From contig JBMNPF010000003.1 in assembly GCA_050943475.1 (NCBI GenBank), forward strand, positions 173,474 to 237,473: a DNA stretch of 64,000 nt. The letters run 5' to 3'. Source of the stretch: Metaruminococcus_A sp050943475 (GTDB taxonomy: Bacteria; Bacillota; Clostridia; Oscillospirales; Ruminococcaceae). Within the stretch, counting starts at the first letter, position 1; each line of letters starts with the position of its first letter. Both the position numbers and the translations under genes were made by a program. A model generated the notes under the pieces. It was not told where the DNA came from. It worked only from the letters and a program-made list of their open reading frames with translations, and searched no databases. Shown here piece after piece: positions 25,784-34,818 of the stretch.

Positions 25784-26527
25784 TTACATGGACATTGCGC
25801 CGTCAACAACGATGACCTGTCCGCTGATATAAGCGGCGTCATCCGACGCAAGGAACGCAACCGCGGCTGCAACTTCCTCCGGCTTGCCGTAGCGGCCGAG
25901 CGGGACGGTTGCAAGCGCCGCTTCCCGCTGTGCTTCGGTGAGGACGGCAGTCATTGGTGTTTCAATAAAGCCCGGGGCAACCGCATTGACGGTGATGTTC
26001 CGGGGGCCGAGTTCCTTAGCGGCAGAGAGGGTCATGCCCACAACGCCCGCCTTGGTGGCGGAGTAGTTGAACTGCCCGGGGTTGCCGTAAAGCCCGGCAA
26101 CCGACGAAATGTTGATGATGCGGCCGTGCTTCTGGCGCATCATAACGCCGCTGACATGGCGGCACATATTGAAAACGCCCTTGAAGTTGACCGACGCAAC
26201 AGCGTCAAACTGAGCTTCCGACATGCGGGCAAGCAGACCGTCTTTGGTAATGCCTGCGTTGTTGACCAGCACATCAATGGTGGAAAAACGCTCCTTGACG
26301 GCTTTTACCATATTGGCGCAGGACTCAAAATCCGACACATCGCCAATGAAGCATTCCGCTTCCACGCCGAGCGCGCGGCATTCCTCCGCCACCTGGTCTC
26401 CTCCGTTCTGCTGTTCCTTTTCACTGTAACAGTTGATTGCAAGGTTGAACCCGTCTTTTGCGAGCCGTTTTGCAATGGCGGCGCCAATTCCCTGAGAAGC
26501 GCCTGTGATCAATGCTGTCTTTGCCAA
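25784..26527 (-). CDS. fabG: 3-oxoacyl-ACP reductase (probable TTG start)
   Basis: NADPH-dependent short-chain reductase of fatty acid elongation. From the TTG at 26527 the chain reads MAKTALITGASQGIG with the cofactor-binding TGASQGIG. The NNAG motif follows, and the catalytic Ser142, Tyr155 and Lys159 are in ISSVAG and YSATK. I favour the TTG because AAGGGG lies 8 nt upstream, while the in-frame GTG at 26536 directly follows that site. Length is 247 residues. Confidence 0.94.
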   Translation of the reverse strand: MAKTALITGASQGIGAAIAKRLAKDGFNLAINCYSEKEQQNGGDQVAEECRALGVEAECFIGDVSDFESCANMVKAVKERFSTIDVLVNNAGITKDGLLARMSEAQFDAVASVNFKGVFNMCRHVSGVMMRQKHGRIINISSVAGLYGNPGQFNYSATKAGVVGMTLSAAKELGPRNITVNAVAPGFIETPMTAVLTEAQREAALATVPLGRYGKPEEVAAAVAFLASDDAAYISGQVIVVDGAMSM

Positions 26528-26586
26528 ATGATACACCCCTTACCTTTTTGAATCCTTTTCTCTATTCTGCATGTGCCTGCTGCACA

Positions 26587-27579
26587 TTACCATTCCAAAA
26601 CCGCAGCGCCTGCAATGAGGCCTGCGCCGAAGCCGACAAGGCAGATTTTGTCGCCGCGTTTGAGCTTGCCCGCACGGTTCGCCTCATCCATACAAACCGG
26701 GATACAGGCGCTGGAGGTATTGCCGTGCTTCTGAATATTCACCAAGAACCGATCCATGGACATTCCAAGGCGCTGGGCCGCGGTTTCAATGATGCGGATG
26801 TTTGCCTGGTGCGGGATAATCCAGTCCAGGTCGTCCAGCGTAAGGCCCGCTTTGGCGACGGCGTCCCTGGTACATTCCGCCATAATGCGGGTTGCAAATT
26901 TATAGACCTCTTTGCCGTTCATATAAAGGCAGCCCTCGTCATACTCACCGTAGCCGTCGTAATCCATTGCCGGGGAGGGATTGCAGAAGGGATTGCGGGT
27001 AACATGATTGCGGCCGAAGATGTATTTTGCGCCGTCGCCGTCCGCTTTGAGCGAGGAGGCGAACAGCCCCTCCGAAGCGGTGACCACCGCGGCGCCCGCA
27101 CCGTCGCCAAAAATGACGCAGGAAGAGCGGTCTTTGAAATTGGTGACGCGGGAAAGCATTTCTGCACTGACGATGAGGATGTTCTTATATTCGCCCGAAG
27201 CGAGGTAGTGCCGCGCCATATCCAGCGCGTAAACAAAGCCCGCGCAGGCACAGCTGATGTCAAACCCAGTGGCATTTACCGCGCCAAGCCGCCCCTGGAG
27301 CACACAGGCGGTTGAAGGGGTGGTATAATCCCCCGTAACGGTGGTTACAAGGATAAGGTCAAGCTCCTCCGGGGAAACCTTTGCCATTTCCAGCGCCTGG
27401 CGCGCCGCTTTCTCCCCCATCGACCAGGTGGGCTCTCCGTCGGAAAAATGCCGGGTATGAATTCCGGTGCGGGTGCGAATCCATTCATCCGAGGTTTCTA
27501 AGAACTCGGTAAACGCCTCGTTATCCACACAAAGGGCGGGCAGGTAACTGCCGGTCCCCTTTATCGTTACGCCAATCAT
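26587..27579 (-). CDS. fabH: 3-oxoacyl-ACP synthase III
   Basis: Starts fatty acid synthesis by condensing acetyl-CoA (or a branched starter) with malonyl-ACP. The 330 residues have Cys112 in DISCACAGFVYAL, a His in WIIPHQANIRI at about 256 and an Asn in HGNTSSACIPV at about 286. It is the first gene of the operon and is divergent from aroE. Confidence 0.97.
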   Translation of the reverse strand: MIGVTIKGTGSYLPALCVDNEAFTEFLETSDEWIRTRTGIHTRHFSDGEPTWSMGEKAARQALEMAKVSPEELDLILVTTVTGDYTTPSTACVLQGRLGAVNATGFDISCACAGFVYALDMARHYLASGEYKNILIVSAEMLSRVTNFKDRSSCVIFGDGAGAAVVTASEGLFASSLKADGDGAKYIFGRNHVTRNPFCNPSPAMDYDGYGEYDEGCLYMNGKEVYKFATRIMAECTRDAVAKAGLTLDDLDWIIPHQANIRIIETAAQRLGMSMDRFLVNIQKHGNTSSACIPVCMDEANRAGKLKRGDKICLVGFGAGLIAGAAVLEW

Positions 27580-27623
27580 AGGTCATGGCTCCTTTCCATC
27601 ATCTTGCGCAAGGACGCGCAAAC

Positions 27624-27639
27624 TGGTATAATTATACCA
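27624..27639 (-). promoter_or_regulatory. fabH -10 region within a 16-bp palindrome
   Basis: TGGTATAATTATACCA at 27624-27639 is a perfect palindrome that contains TATAAT preceded by TG, an extended -10 on the minus strand, about 50 nt before fabH. It could be an operator for a fatty acid regulator. It does not match the FapR consensus I know, and I see no clear FabT-type site. Confidence 0.6.
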
Positions 27640-27761
27640 TATTCTTCTCCAAAATTTGTTGGTTTTACGCAAATATTCAAAGTTTATTCATAAAACCGGA
27701 TGAATTTTTTGCCTGGAACGCTGTTTTTTGAGGTGGAAAAAGATTCCACACTTTCAACATT

Positions 27762-27790
27762 TTGCTGTTGAAACACACCGCAATTATACA
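27762..27790 (+). promoter_or_regulatory. Predicted aroE promoter
   Basis: TTGCTG at 27762-27767, 17-nt spacer, TATACA at 27785-27790, about 43 nt ahead of the aroE ATG. The inverted repeat TTTCAACA/TGTTGAAA (27752-27773) overlaps the -35, and GTGGAA/TTCCAC (27733-27749) lies just upstream. Confidence 0.6.
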
Positions 27791-27832
27791 AAAAGTTAAT
27801 GCAACTATACACCGATTCTACAGGAGGCATAC

Positions 27833-28687
27833 ATGAAATACTTTGCATTGACCGGGCATCCGCTGGGGCATTCGGTTTCGCCGCAGATTCACGCGCGGCT
27901 GTTTGCATTGTCCGGGCGGGAGGAGTGCCGGTATGAATTGCTGGATCTTCCGCCGGAAGAACTTACCGAACGGTTCAGGGAGCTGAAGGCGCTGGACGGC
28001 TTCAATGTGACCATCCCGCACAAGCAGGCAATCATTCCCTTGCTGGACAGGCTGGATGAAACGGCGGAACGGTACGGCGCAGTGAATACGGTGCGGCGGG
28101 ACCAGGAAACCCGAACCGGGTACAACACCGATGTAATTGGCTTTTTGCGCAGCATTCAGGCGCTTGACGTGCCCTTAAAAGGCTCCCGTGTGCTGGTGCT
28201 GGGCTACGGCGGCGCCGGCCGGATGATGGCGCTGGAGGCGGCACACCAGGGCGCTCGTACCGTAACGGTGGCGGCGCGACAGAAAAGCTTAACCGGCGCC
28301 GGCGCACTCGCAGAGGAAGCCGCAGCCCGGTACCCGGGCTGCAAGACCGTATGTGCAGATCTGGCGTCGGTACAGGGAAGATACGACCTCATCTGCAATT
28401 CCACCCCGGTTGGGATGTACCCGCACAGCGAGAACTCTCCGCTGCCCGACGGTGCGTGCTGCGGAAGCACCGCGCTGTTTGACGCCATTTACAATCCCGG
28501 CGAGACCCTGTTAATGCGGCAGGCCGGGCGGGCGGGACTGCGGGTAGCAGGCGGCATGGCCATGCTGGTCTGGCAGGCGGCGGCCGCGCATGAAATCTGG
28601 TACGGGGCGCAGTTTGCGCCGGAGGCAATCCAGGCGCTCATCCAGGAGATGGAGGCGTTGATCGCGGCTGAATTCCAGCCCAAATAA
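27833..28687 (+). CDS. aroE: Shikimate dehydrogenase
   Basis: Reduces 3-dehydroshikimate to shikimate with NADPH in the aromatic amino acid pathway. The 284 residues begin MKYFALTGHPLGHSVSPQIH (substrate serines). Lys in NVTIPHKQ at about 66 and Asp in GYNTDVIGF at about 102 are the catalytic pair. The nucleotide-binding VLGYGGAGR is at about 122-130. AGGAGG precedes the ATG. It is followed by aroK after 24 nt. Confidence 0.96.
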   Translation: MKYFALTGHPLGHSVSPQIHARLFALSGREECRYELLDLPPEELTERFRELKALDGFNVTIPHKQAIIPLLDRLDETAERYGAVNTVRRDQETRTGYNTDVIGFLRSIQALDVPLKGSRVLVLGYGGAGRMMALEAAHQGARTVTVAARQKSLTGAGALAEEAAARYPGCKTVCADLASVQGRYDLICNSTPVGMYPHSENSPLPDGACCGSTALFDAIYNPGETLLMRQAGRAGLRVAGGMAMLVWQAAAAHEIWYGAQFAPEAIQALIQEMEALIAAEFQPK

Positions 28688-28711
28688 GACTTCCACGAAA
28701 CGAGGGAACCA

Positions 28712-29212
28712 ATGGCACAGCACATTTTTTTATGCGGCTTCATGGGCTGCGGCAAAACAACGGTAGGCGCGGAGGCCGCACGGCTTGCCGGGACGGCCTT
28801 TTTTGACTTGGACGATGAAATCATCCGGGAGGCAGGAATGCCCATCCCCGAAATTTTTTCCCGGTACGGCGAAGAGCGGTTCCGGGAGTATGAGACCGGT
28901 GCGCTCAAGCGGATTGCGGCCTCGTCTGACGCGGCGATTGTAGCGACCGGCGGAGGCGCGCTTGTCAGCGCACGCAACGCGGATATCTGCCGGAGCGGCG
29001 GACTGGTTCTGCTGCTGGACGTGCCCTTTGAAACCTGCTATGAACGCATTCAGGGGGATAAAAACCGCCCCAACGCCACCGGCAGAAGCCGGGAAGAACT
29101 GCTGGCGCTGTACGAAGCGCGGCTGGGCAGCTACCGTGCGCACAGCGACATTGTTGTGCCGGACAACGGGCTGGAGCAGCGTGCGGCGGCAGTGGCGGCC
29201 TATTTCAAATAG
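28712..29212 (+). CDS. aroK: Shikimate kinase
   Basis: Phosphorylates shikimate at the 3-hydroxyl. The 166 residues carry the P-loop GFMGCGKTT at 9-17, FFDLDDEII with the substrate-binding Asp at about 31-39, and VATGGGALV at about 77-85. NRPNATGRSREEL is the lid region. It forms a two-gene unit with aroE; no other aromatic pathway genes are in the window. Confidence 0.96.
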   Translation: MAQHIFLCGFMGCGKTTVGAEAARLAGTAFFDLDDEIIREAGMPIPEIFSRYGEERFREYETGALKRIAASSDAAIVATGGGALVSARNADICRSGGLVLLLDVPFETCYERIQGDKNRPNATGRSREELLALYEARLGSYRAHSDIVVPDNGLEQRAAAVAAYFK

Positions 29213-29327
29213 CCCGCGGCAATAACTTGTTCCGCCCCTGTTGCAAAGCGGCGAATGGGTTTGGCTGTATCCCGCATAACAACAGAAAGACACCGGCTTA
29301 TCCCGGACAGACGCTCCATATAAAACA

Positions 29328-29372
29328 CGAAAAATAAAAACTTCCCGTCCATACTGTTTGGCGGGAAGTTTT
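29328..29372. terminator. Bidirectional terminator between aroK and the DUF3048 gene
   Basis: CTTCCCG (29341-29347) pairs with CGGGAAG (29362-29368). It is followed by TTTT on the plus strand and by TTTTTATTTTT on the minus strand. It lies between the convergent ends of aroK and the lipoprotein gene and can serve both. Confidence 0.8.
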
Positions 29373-29390
29373 GCTGCGTTTTAAAGGGTT

Positions 29391-30473
29391 TTATTCCGCT
29401 TCGGAAGCGGCTGCGGTATTTTCCAGTTTCAAAGAGCCTTTTTCGCTGTTCGGCACAACACAAACCCAGGTCTTTCCGGTGTTGAACTGGACCGTGGCGC
29501 CGGATTCATCCTTGAGGACGAAGGGCTGGTTGTAACTGCCCTTGCTCCAGGTGAGAGGCTCCGATTTGCCGCCCGAAAGGTAGTAGCCGCTGCCGCTGGT
29601 CAAATCGTACCGGGTGAGATATGTACCCTCAATGACCGAGGTGGGCGAAAACAGAATAAGGACATTGTCGACCGCAACCTGTGCATCGTTGTTGGCGTCA
29701 ATATGGGCTTGGCCATACTGCCCTTTGAGGTATTTGCCGGTGGAAGCGTCATAATCAAAGGTGGCTGTGGTATAGCCGGAGAAACGGACGGTGGCTTTAT
29801 CGACCGTATCACCGCTCAGGGAAACGGCGGAACCGGGTTCCACAAAGGAAAATGCTGTGGGCGTATTTCCGGACATAGTGTAGCCTTTTTTCTCAGCTCC
29901 CGCGGCAATCATGGAAGCGTCGGTATAAAACGTGTGTTCTCGGCCGCGGTTTGCAAGGCGCTGTTTGTCCTGCTGGAAGCAGGTGCCGGACAGCGTCATG
30001 CCGTCAATATCCTCAATGTTGTATTCCTTGAGGGCATCGTAACCGGTGGTGCTGCCGCCGAAATGGACAAAAAGTGCATGGAACGGCTCGCTGAACTGCG
30101 GGTAATATTCACGCACCGAACGAACCGGGCCGACCTTCGGCACAGCGGATGGATCGGCGTACATACACATCAGGCGGGTGATACCGCCCTCGGTGACCGC
30201 TTCGTAAACGAGGTCCGCTTCGCTGATGCCCCATTGGGGAAGCGAATCCTTGATGTTACTCACCATGACGGCAACCGGGCGCTTGCCGACGGCGTCCGCA
30301 CTGAAACCGTCTTCTCCGGTGAGGGGGTTGATCACCGGTTCCGGCTTGCTGCTCTCGGAAGAGGACGACTGGGAGCTGGAGTCCGACGGTTCTTCGCTGG
30401 CCTGGCAGCCCGCAAAGACCGAAAGGCCGAGGGCAGCGCAGAGGCAGACTGCCAAAATTTTTGCTTTTTTCAC
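29391..30473 (-). CDS. DUF3048 (YerB-like) lipoprotein
   Basis: The 360 residues begin with a lipoprotein signal peptide (MKKAKILAVCLCAALGLSVF) and lipobox FAGC with Cys22, then a Ser/Glu-rich linker (25-45). The DUF3048 domain follows (NPLTGEDGFSADAVGKRPVAVMVSN, DLVYEAVTEGGITRLMCMY, VGPVRSVREYY) with its C-terminal part. YerB of Bacillus belongs to this family. It is an exported lipid-anchored protein of unclear biochemical role. It is separated by 105 nt from the acetylation pair upstream, so it may have its own promoter. Confidence 0.9.
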   Translation of the reverse strand: MKKAKILAVCLCAALGLSVFAGCQASEEPSDSSSQSSSSESSKPEPVINPLTGEDGFSADAVGKRPVAVMVSNIKDSLPQWGISEADLVYEAVTEGGITRLMCMYADPSAVPKVGPVRSVREYYPQFSEPFHALFVHFGGSTTGYDALKEYNIEDIDGMTLSGTCFQQDKQRLANRGREHTFYTDASMIAAGAEKKGYTMSGNTPTAFSFVEPGSAVSLSGDTVDKATVRFSGYTTATFDYDASTGKYLKGQYGQAHIDANNDAQVAVDNVLILFSPTSVIEGTYLTRYDLTSGSGYYLSGGKSEPLTWSKGSYNQPFVLKDESGATVQFNTGKTWVCVVPNSEKGSLKLENTAAASEAE

Positions 30474-30578
30474 GTAGAATACCTCTTTTCAAATCAAAGC
30501 TGATGAAACAAAAGCGACTGCGGTTCCCTGCCCACCAGGGCGGAAGGCCCCGCTGAAATACAAAACGACGGTGCACCT

Positions 30579-31730
30579 TTAAGCCAACGGCTTGGTCAGG
30601 CTGAGCTTGGGCAGGTTCTGGTCTTCCGCAAAGGTCTCAACATTGTAGACAAACAAAACCTGATCATAAGAAGCCAAATCCACCCGCTCGCTTAAATCCG
30701 AATTGATATAGCGCAGGTCAACCATGGTGATCTCGGAATAATGCTGGGTCAGAAACGGCACCAGGCTGTGGGCGTAGGAGTCCTTGATGACCAGCAGCTT
30801 TTTACCACCGGCAAGGTCGGTTTTAACATTGACCACCGGCTGATTGCTGCCGAGAAAGGAGGAGTACTGGTCCTTTTGCTCCAGATACTCCCGGAAATAC
30901 AGACTGTTATAAACCTTTTCATTTTTGCCGGGGTTGACCGTAACCGTTGTCACCTCTACGCCCTTGGGAGAGGGATAATAGTAATAGTCAATGGTATCCG
31001 GTCCCATGTCGTCATAAATCACCTTGGAATACAGGGTACCCAGAAAGCTGTGGGAGGCGTGTTCAATGTTAAAGCTGCTGCGGGGGATGCTTTCATACCC
31101 CAACGCTTTGGAGGCAGCACTGTACCCAAAATAGGCGCCGAGGCTGGTCCAGTGATGGTCGGTCTTATAATAAATATACTCGTCCTTCGAAGAATATAAC
31201 ATGGTATAGGCGTCTATGACCGAAAGAGAATCCGAAAGGCGGGTATAAACGCTGTCAATGAGCATTTTCTGGTTAAGCACCGGGGCGTTGGGGTCGAGCA
31301 GGTCCTTTTGGATTTCACAGGCGGTGGGAACCAGCATCACCGAGGTGGGAATCCCGGTGTTTTCTGCAAACTCTTTCATGGCGGCAACATTTTTGGCGAC
31401 GTTGGTGCGGTCGTAGTCCTCACACTTTTGAATGAGGCGATCCCCCAGAACAAAAACGCCGTTGACCTCTTTTTTGCCGGCAAGCAGCTCGGTGCGGGTT
31501 TTGGCGGAGATCCATTCATCACGGAGAAAGAAGTGATCGGCGACATAGGTTTCAAACCCTTTCATAAATTCGCCGCTGGTAATGCTCTCAAACGAAAGCT
31601 CTGGGAAGGTGGCGAGAACCCGGTTTTCATTGTCTGAAAACTCTTTTTTGGGCAGAAAGATGAGAAGCAGCAGGACGCCGGTAATCAGGACAAAAAAGAC
31701 GAGTGCCGACACTTTCTTGGCAGTTGACAT
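30579..31730 (-). CDS. DHHW family protein, AlgJ/AlgX-like acetyltransfer partner
   Basis: The 383 residues have one N-terminal membrane span (about 7-27) and a large outer domain. The DHHW motif in YKTDHHWTSLGA at about residue 190 and FVLGDRLIQ fit the SGNH-like DHHW family that works with MBOAT acyltransferases to O-acetylate exported polysaccharides. The MBOAT gene lies 15 nt upstream, which supports an acetylation pair. The polymer substrate is not evident, because no glycan synthesis genes are next to it. Confidence 0.88.
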   Translation of the reverse strand: MSTAKKVSALVFFVLITGVLLLLIFLPKKEFSDNENRVLATFPELSFESITSGEFMKGFETYVADHFFLRDEWISAKTRTELLAGKKEVNGVFVLGDRLIQKCEDYDRTNVAKNVAAMKEFAENTGIPTSVMLVPTACEIQKDLLDPNAPVLNQKMLIDSVYTRLSDSLSVIDAYTMLYSSKDEYIYYKTDHHWTSLGAYFGYSAASKALGYESIPRSSFNIEHASHSFLGTLYSKVIYDDMGPDTIDYYYYPSPKGVEVTTVTVNPGKNEKVYNSLYFREYLEQKDQYSSFLGSNQPVVNVKTDLAGGKKLLVIKDSYAHSLVPFLTQHYSEITMVDLRYINSDLSERVDLASYDQVLFVYNVETFAEDQNLPKLSLTKPLA

Positions 31731-31745
31731 AGGGACGGCACCTCC

Positions 31746-33152
31746 TTAAAAGCGGAAATAAAGGAACGGGTTGTAGGTGGCATTGACGAGGAAGGCCGTG
31801 CAGACAAACAGCAGACCAACCTCAAACACCGGGGAAACACAGCGCACCGCAACCGGGAATTTGGCGGAGATTTTCTCCACCAGCTTCTTGGGGTAATCGG
31901 TGGCGGCAATGACGCAGACAATCAGGATCAGCAAATACGACGAGAGCAGATAGCCCGCTTGTCCATCCACAAGGCCCGCGCCAAAGCCGCCGAACATGGC
32001 GGAAAAATAGGCGCCAACATTGGAGAGGTTATCAAACTCAAAGAGCACCCAGCCAAAGACAACCAGCAGAAAAGAGTAAGCAACCTGCAAAAAGGCCGGG
32101 AGCTTTTTGAGGTACTTTCCAAGAAAAAAGCGTTCAATGATGAGAATAACGCCGAAGTAAAGCCCCCAGAGGATAAAGTTCCAGCTTGCACCGTGCCAAA
32201 GCCCGGTGAGCAGCCAGACGACCAAAAGATTGCGCAGCAGCTTGAGGGTGCCGACGCGGTTGCCGCCGAGCGGGATATAAACATAGTCCCGGAACCAGGA
32301 ACTCAGGGTGATATGCCAGCGGCGCCAGAACTCGCTTACGCTTTTGGAAAGATAAGGGTAGTTGAAGTTCTGCGGGAAGTTAAAGCCCATCATTTTGCCC
32401 ATGCCGACGGCCATATCCGAATAACCGGAAAAATCAAAATAGATTTGGAAGGTAAAGGCGATGATCCCGAGCCACGCGGTCAGCACCGAAAGCTCATCGA
32501 GCGGGGTTCCTTTGACGGTGGTCCAAAGCATGCCGATGTTGTTTGCAAGCAGCACCTTTTTGGCAAGCCCCCGCAGGAAAATACCAACGCCCTCCCCAAT
32601 TTTGGTCAGGGTGATGGTGCGGTGCTCCAATTCGACCGCAATGTCCTGGTAACGGACAATGGGGCCGGCAACAATCTGCGGGAAAAGGGTGACATAAGCC
32701 GCGTAATTGATAAAATTCTTCTGCACACTTACCTTGCGCATATACATATCCAGCGTGTAGGACATGCTCTGGAAGGTGTAGAAAGAAATACCGATGGGGA
32801 GCGGAAGCTGCGGATCCGGCAGATTCACCCCGAACAGGGCATTGATGTTGCCAATGACAAAGGAGCTGTACTTGAACACACACAGCAGCGCCAGATTGAT
32901 GGCTACGGCGGTGATCATAGCCACCGTGCGAACCTTGCGGTTGTCATCAAATTTGTCAATCAAACGGCCCGCGGTGTAATCCACCGCGGTGGTAAACAGC
33001 ATGAGCAGCACATAGACTGGCTCACCCCACGCATAAAAAAGGATGCCGGAAAGCAGAATCAACACATTCTTGAACTGCTTTGGCACGGCATAGTAAACCA
33101 GCAGGACCACTGGCAAAAACACATAGATAAAGGTGACGCTGGAAAAAACCAT
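31746..33152 (-). CDS. MBOAT family membrane O-acyltransferase, AlgI-like
   Basis: The 468 residues have about ten or more hydrophobic segments. The family signature is present: YPYLSKSVSEFWRRWHITLSSWF, then LLTGLWHGASWNFILWG with the catalytic His in WHGA. Such proteins pass acetyl groups across the membrane to a DHHW or SGNH partner, here the gene downstream. It starts 2 nt after the Toprim gene, so it is part of a longer transcript. Confidence 0.92.
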   Translation of the reverse strand: MVFSSVTFIYVFLPVVLLVYYAVPKQFKNVLILLSGILFYAWGEPVYVLLMLFTTAVDYTAGRLIDKFDDNRKVRTVAMITAVAINLALLCVFKYSSFVIGNINALFGVNLPDPQLPLPIGISFYTFQSMSYTLDMYMRKVSVQKNFINYAAYVTLFPQIVAGPIVRYQDIAVELEHRTITLTKIGEGVGIFLRGLAKKVLLANNIGMLWTTVKGTPLDELSVLTAWLGIIAFTFQIYFDFSGYSDMAVGMGKMMGFNFPQNFNYPYLSKSVSEFWRRWHITLSSWFRDYVYIPLGGNRVGTLKLLRNLLVVWLLTGLWHGASWNFILWGLYFGVILIIERFFLGKYLKKLPAFLQVAYSFLLVVFGWVLFEFDNLSNVGAYFSAMFGGFGAGLVDGQAGYLLSSYLLILIVCVIAATDYPKKLVEKISAKFPVAVRCVSPVFEVGLLFVCTAFLVNATYNPFLYFRF

Positions 33153-33154
33153 CT

Positions 33155-33766
33155 TTACTCTCCCTGGGCGCCCGTCTGTTCAATGAAACGGGCCAGTTCA
33201 TTTTTCGTCATCGTCCGGTTGAGGACAGCGAGCAAGGCGTTTGCGCTCATGCGTTCCGGCAGGTTCAGCGCCCGCTTGAGCGCATTGCGCGCTGTGGCGC
33301 TCTCCGGCCGGCCCGAAAGGCCAAGCTCATACAAATCCGCTTTGGTAAGGCCGGCGTCAAACGGTGTGCCGGCAGTGACGCCGCACTGTTCAAGCGCGTG
33401 CTCCAGAATCTCCAGCGAAACGCCCTCCACACCAAGCTTCCCCTCTTTGGAGGGGGCGGACTTGCGCTTTTCTTTTCCGGCAATGTCCGGAATATAGAGG
33501 TGATAAATGGTGCAGCCCTTGAGGAGCGACTGCAGAAAAGCGCGGATTTGAAAGCCTGCGGCATCCGGGTCGGTCGCAATAACAGCGCCGTGGACCGCCG
33601 CAAGGGTACGGATGAGTTTTTGCTTTTCCTTATCCCGGAAAATGGAAAAACCGTCCGTTTTTATTATAACCGTATTCACCAAAGATTCAAGCTTAATTTT
33701 GTCATATTTGCCCTCTAAAATGACAATCGGCTCAATTTTAATGCGTTTATCCCCTGCCATGCTCAT
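33155..33766 (-). CDS. RNase M5-like Toprim protein with DUF4093-type C-terminus
   Basis: The 203 residues hold a Toprim domain: Glu18 in VILEGKYDKIKL and the DPD pair at 66-68 in TDPDAAGFQIR. A C-terminal part (about 115-195) resembles the ribonuclease M5 C-terminal domain family. RNase M5 matures 5S rRNA in Firmicutes. The match is good but I cannot exclude a diverged paralogue. Its start overlaps the holA stop (ATGA). Confidence 0.78.
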   Translation of the reverse strand: MSMAGDKRIKIEPIVILEGKYDKIKLESLVNTVIIKTDGFSIFRDKEKQKLIRTLAAVHGAVIATDPDAAGFQIRAFLQSLLKGCTIYHLYIPDIAGKEKRKSAPSKEGKLGVEGVSLEILEHALEQCGVTAGTPFDAGLTKADLYELGLSGRPESATARNALKRALNLPERMSANALLAVLNRTMTKNELARFIEQTGAQGE

Positions 33767-34806
33767 TCAATCCCACTATGAATTTTAACCAGAGTTTGCT
33801 CCAAACATTCAAAAGCATCCGCCCGGCTGGATTTTAAAGTTAAATCCAGCACGTGTAGGCAGCGAATCCCCTGCCGCAAACGGGAGAGCTCCATGCGGCC
33901 GGCGCTGCGGAAAGCGTTGTCCACCCGGAAACGAACCCGCGGGTTGTAACCGAAATCCGCTGTGACCTGTGCGGCGTTCGCGCCGGCTGCGAGGGCGCAT
34001 TTGGCACGGTAGAGGTCAACAAAGGCGCTGTTGAGCGCCCCAGCGACCATGATGGGTTCGGCGCGCTGGGCCTTGAGCTCGCCTACGATGCCCAGCGCAC
34101 CGCTTAAATTGCCGCGCAGCAGCGTATTGGCAAGGTCAAAGGCGGTGGCGTCCATCGTCTGGGGGACGAGGGTATCCACCGAGGCAATGGTAATCTCCCC
34201 TTCTCCGGTAAAACCAATGAGCTGATCCAGCTCCGAGAGGAGGTTGGTTAAATCCGAGCCGGAGCGGTCGATCATGCGATCAGCCGCCGCGGCAGAGAGA
34301 AAGCACTGCCGTTTGGCAGCCTGGTCCATGAGAAATTTGGCGAGATCGGGCTTGGAAAGCGGAGAAAACTCCCCAACCGTGCCCGCCTTTTCCATGAACT
34401 TGATGAAGTTCTGGGTTTTACGGCTGGTTTTAAGGTTTACCTCAAACCCTGTTACATAAAAGACGAGGATGACGTTTTCCGAGAGGTTTTCCACCAGCTT
34501 TTGAAGGCGTTTGGTATCCTCGGAGGCCAGCTGCTCCGGGTTGAGGTCGTGCACCACCACTGTCTTGGAGCTTGCCATAAAGGGGAGATTGTCTACCGCG
34601 TCTTCAAGTGCGGAAAGGTCGAGCGCTCCTTTTTCCCCTTCAAACCGCTCGGGGTTAAACTCATTTGGGGAAGGCACCGCCTTTTGCAGCAGCCGCTCCA
34701 GACAGCGGTTGAGCAGGTACAGCTCGCTTCCATAGAGAAAATAGGCTCCCCCAATGTTGTTTTTGCGGATTTCGCCCGTGAGCTTGCGGGCGTCCAGCTT
34801 TGCCAT
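33763..34806 (-). CDS. holA: DNA polymerase III subunit delta
   Basis: Clamp-loader subunit that opens the sliding clamp. The 347 residues show the delta N-terminal domain (GGAYFLYGSELYLLNRCLERLL with the degenerate P-loop region), then VVVHDLNPEQL and the C-terminal collar domain. It follows comEC by 12 nt, the common Firmicutes order. rpsT, which often comes next in other genomes, is absent here. Confidence 0.93.
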   Translation of the reverse strand: MAKLDARKLTGEIRKNNIGGAYFLYGSELYLLNRCLERLLQKAVPSPNEFNPERFEGEKGALDLSALEDAVDNLPFMASSKTVVVHDLNPEQLASEDTKRLQKLVENLSENVILVFYVTGFEVNLKTSRKTQNFIKFMEKAGTVGEFSPLSKPDLAKFLMDQAAKRQCFLSAAAADRMIDRSGSDLTNLLSELDQLIGFTGEGEITIASVDTLVPQTMDATAFDLANTLLRGNLSGALGIVGELKAQRAEPIMVAGALNSAFVDLYRAKCALAAGANAAQVTADFGYNPRVRFRVDNAFRSAGRMELSRLRQGIRCLHVLDLTLKSSRADAFECLEQTLVKIHSGIE

Positions 34807-34818
34807 ACGGCACCTCCT

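Noticed and set aside
31959..33497. Plus-strand open frame opposite the MBOAT gene
   Set aside because: Shadow of a membrane protein gene; charged low-complexity translation with no recognisable domain.
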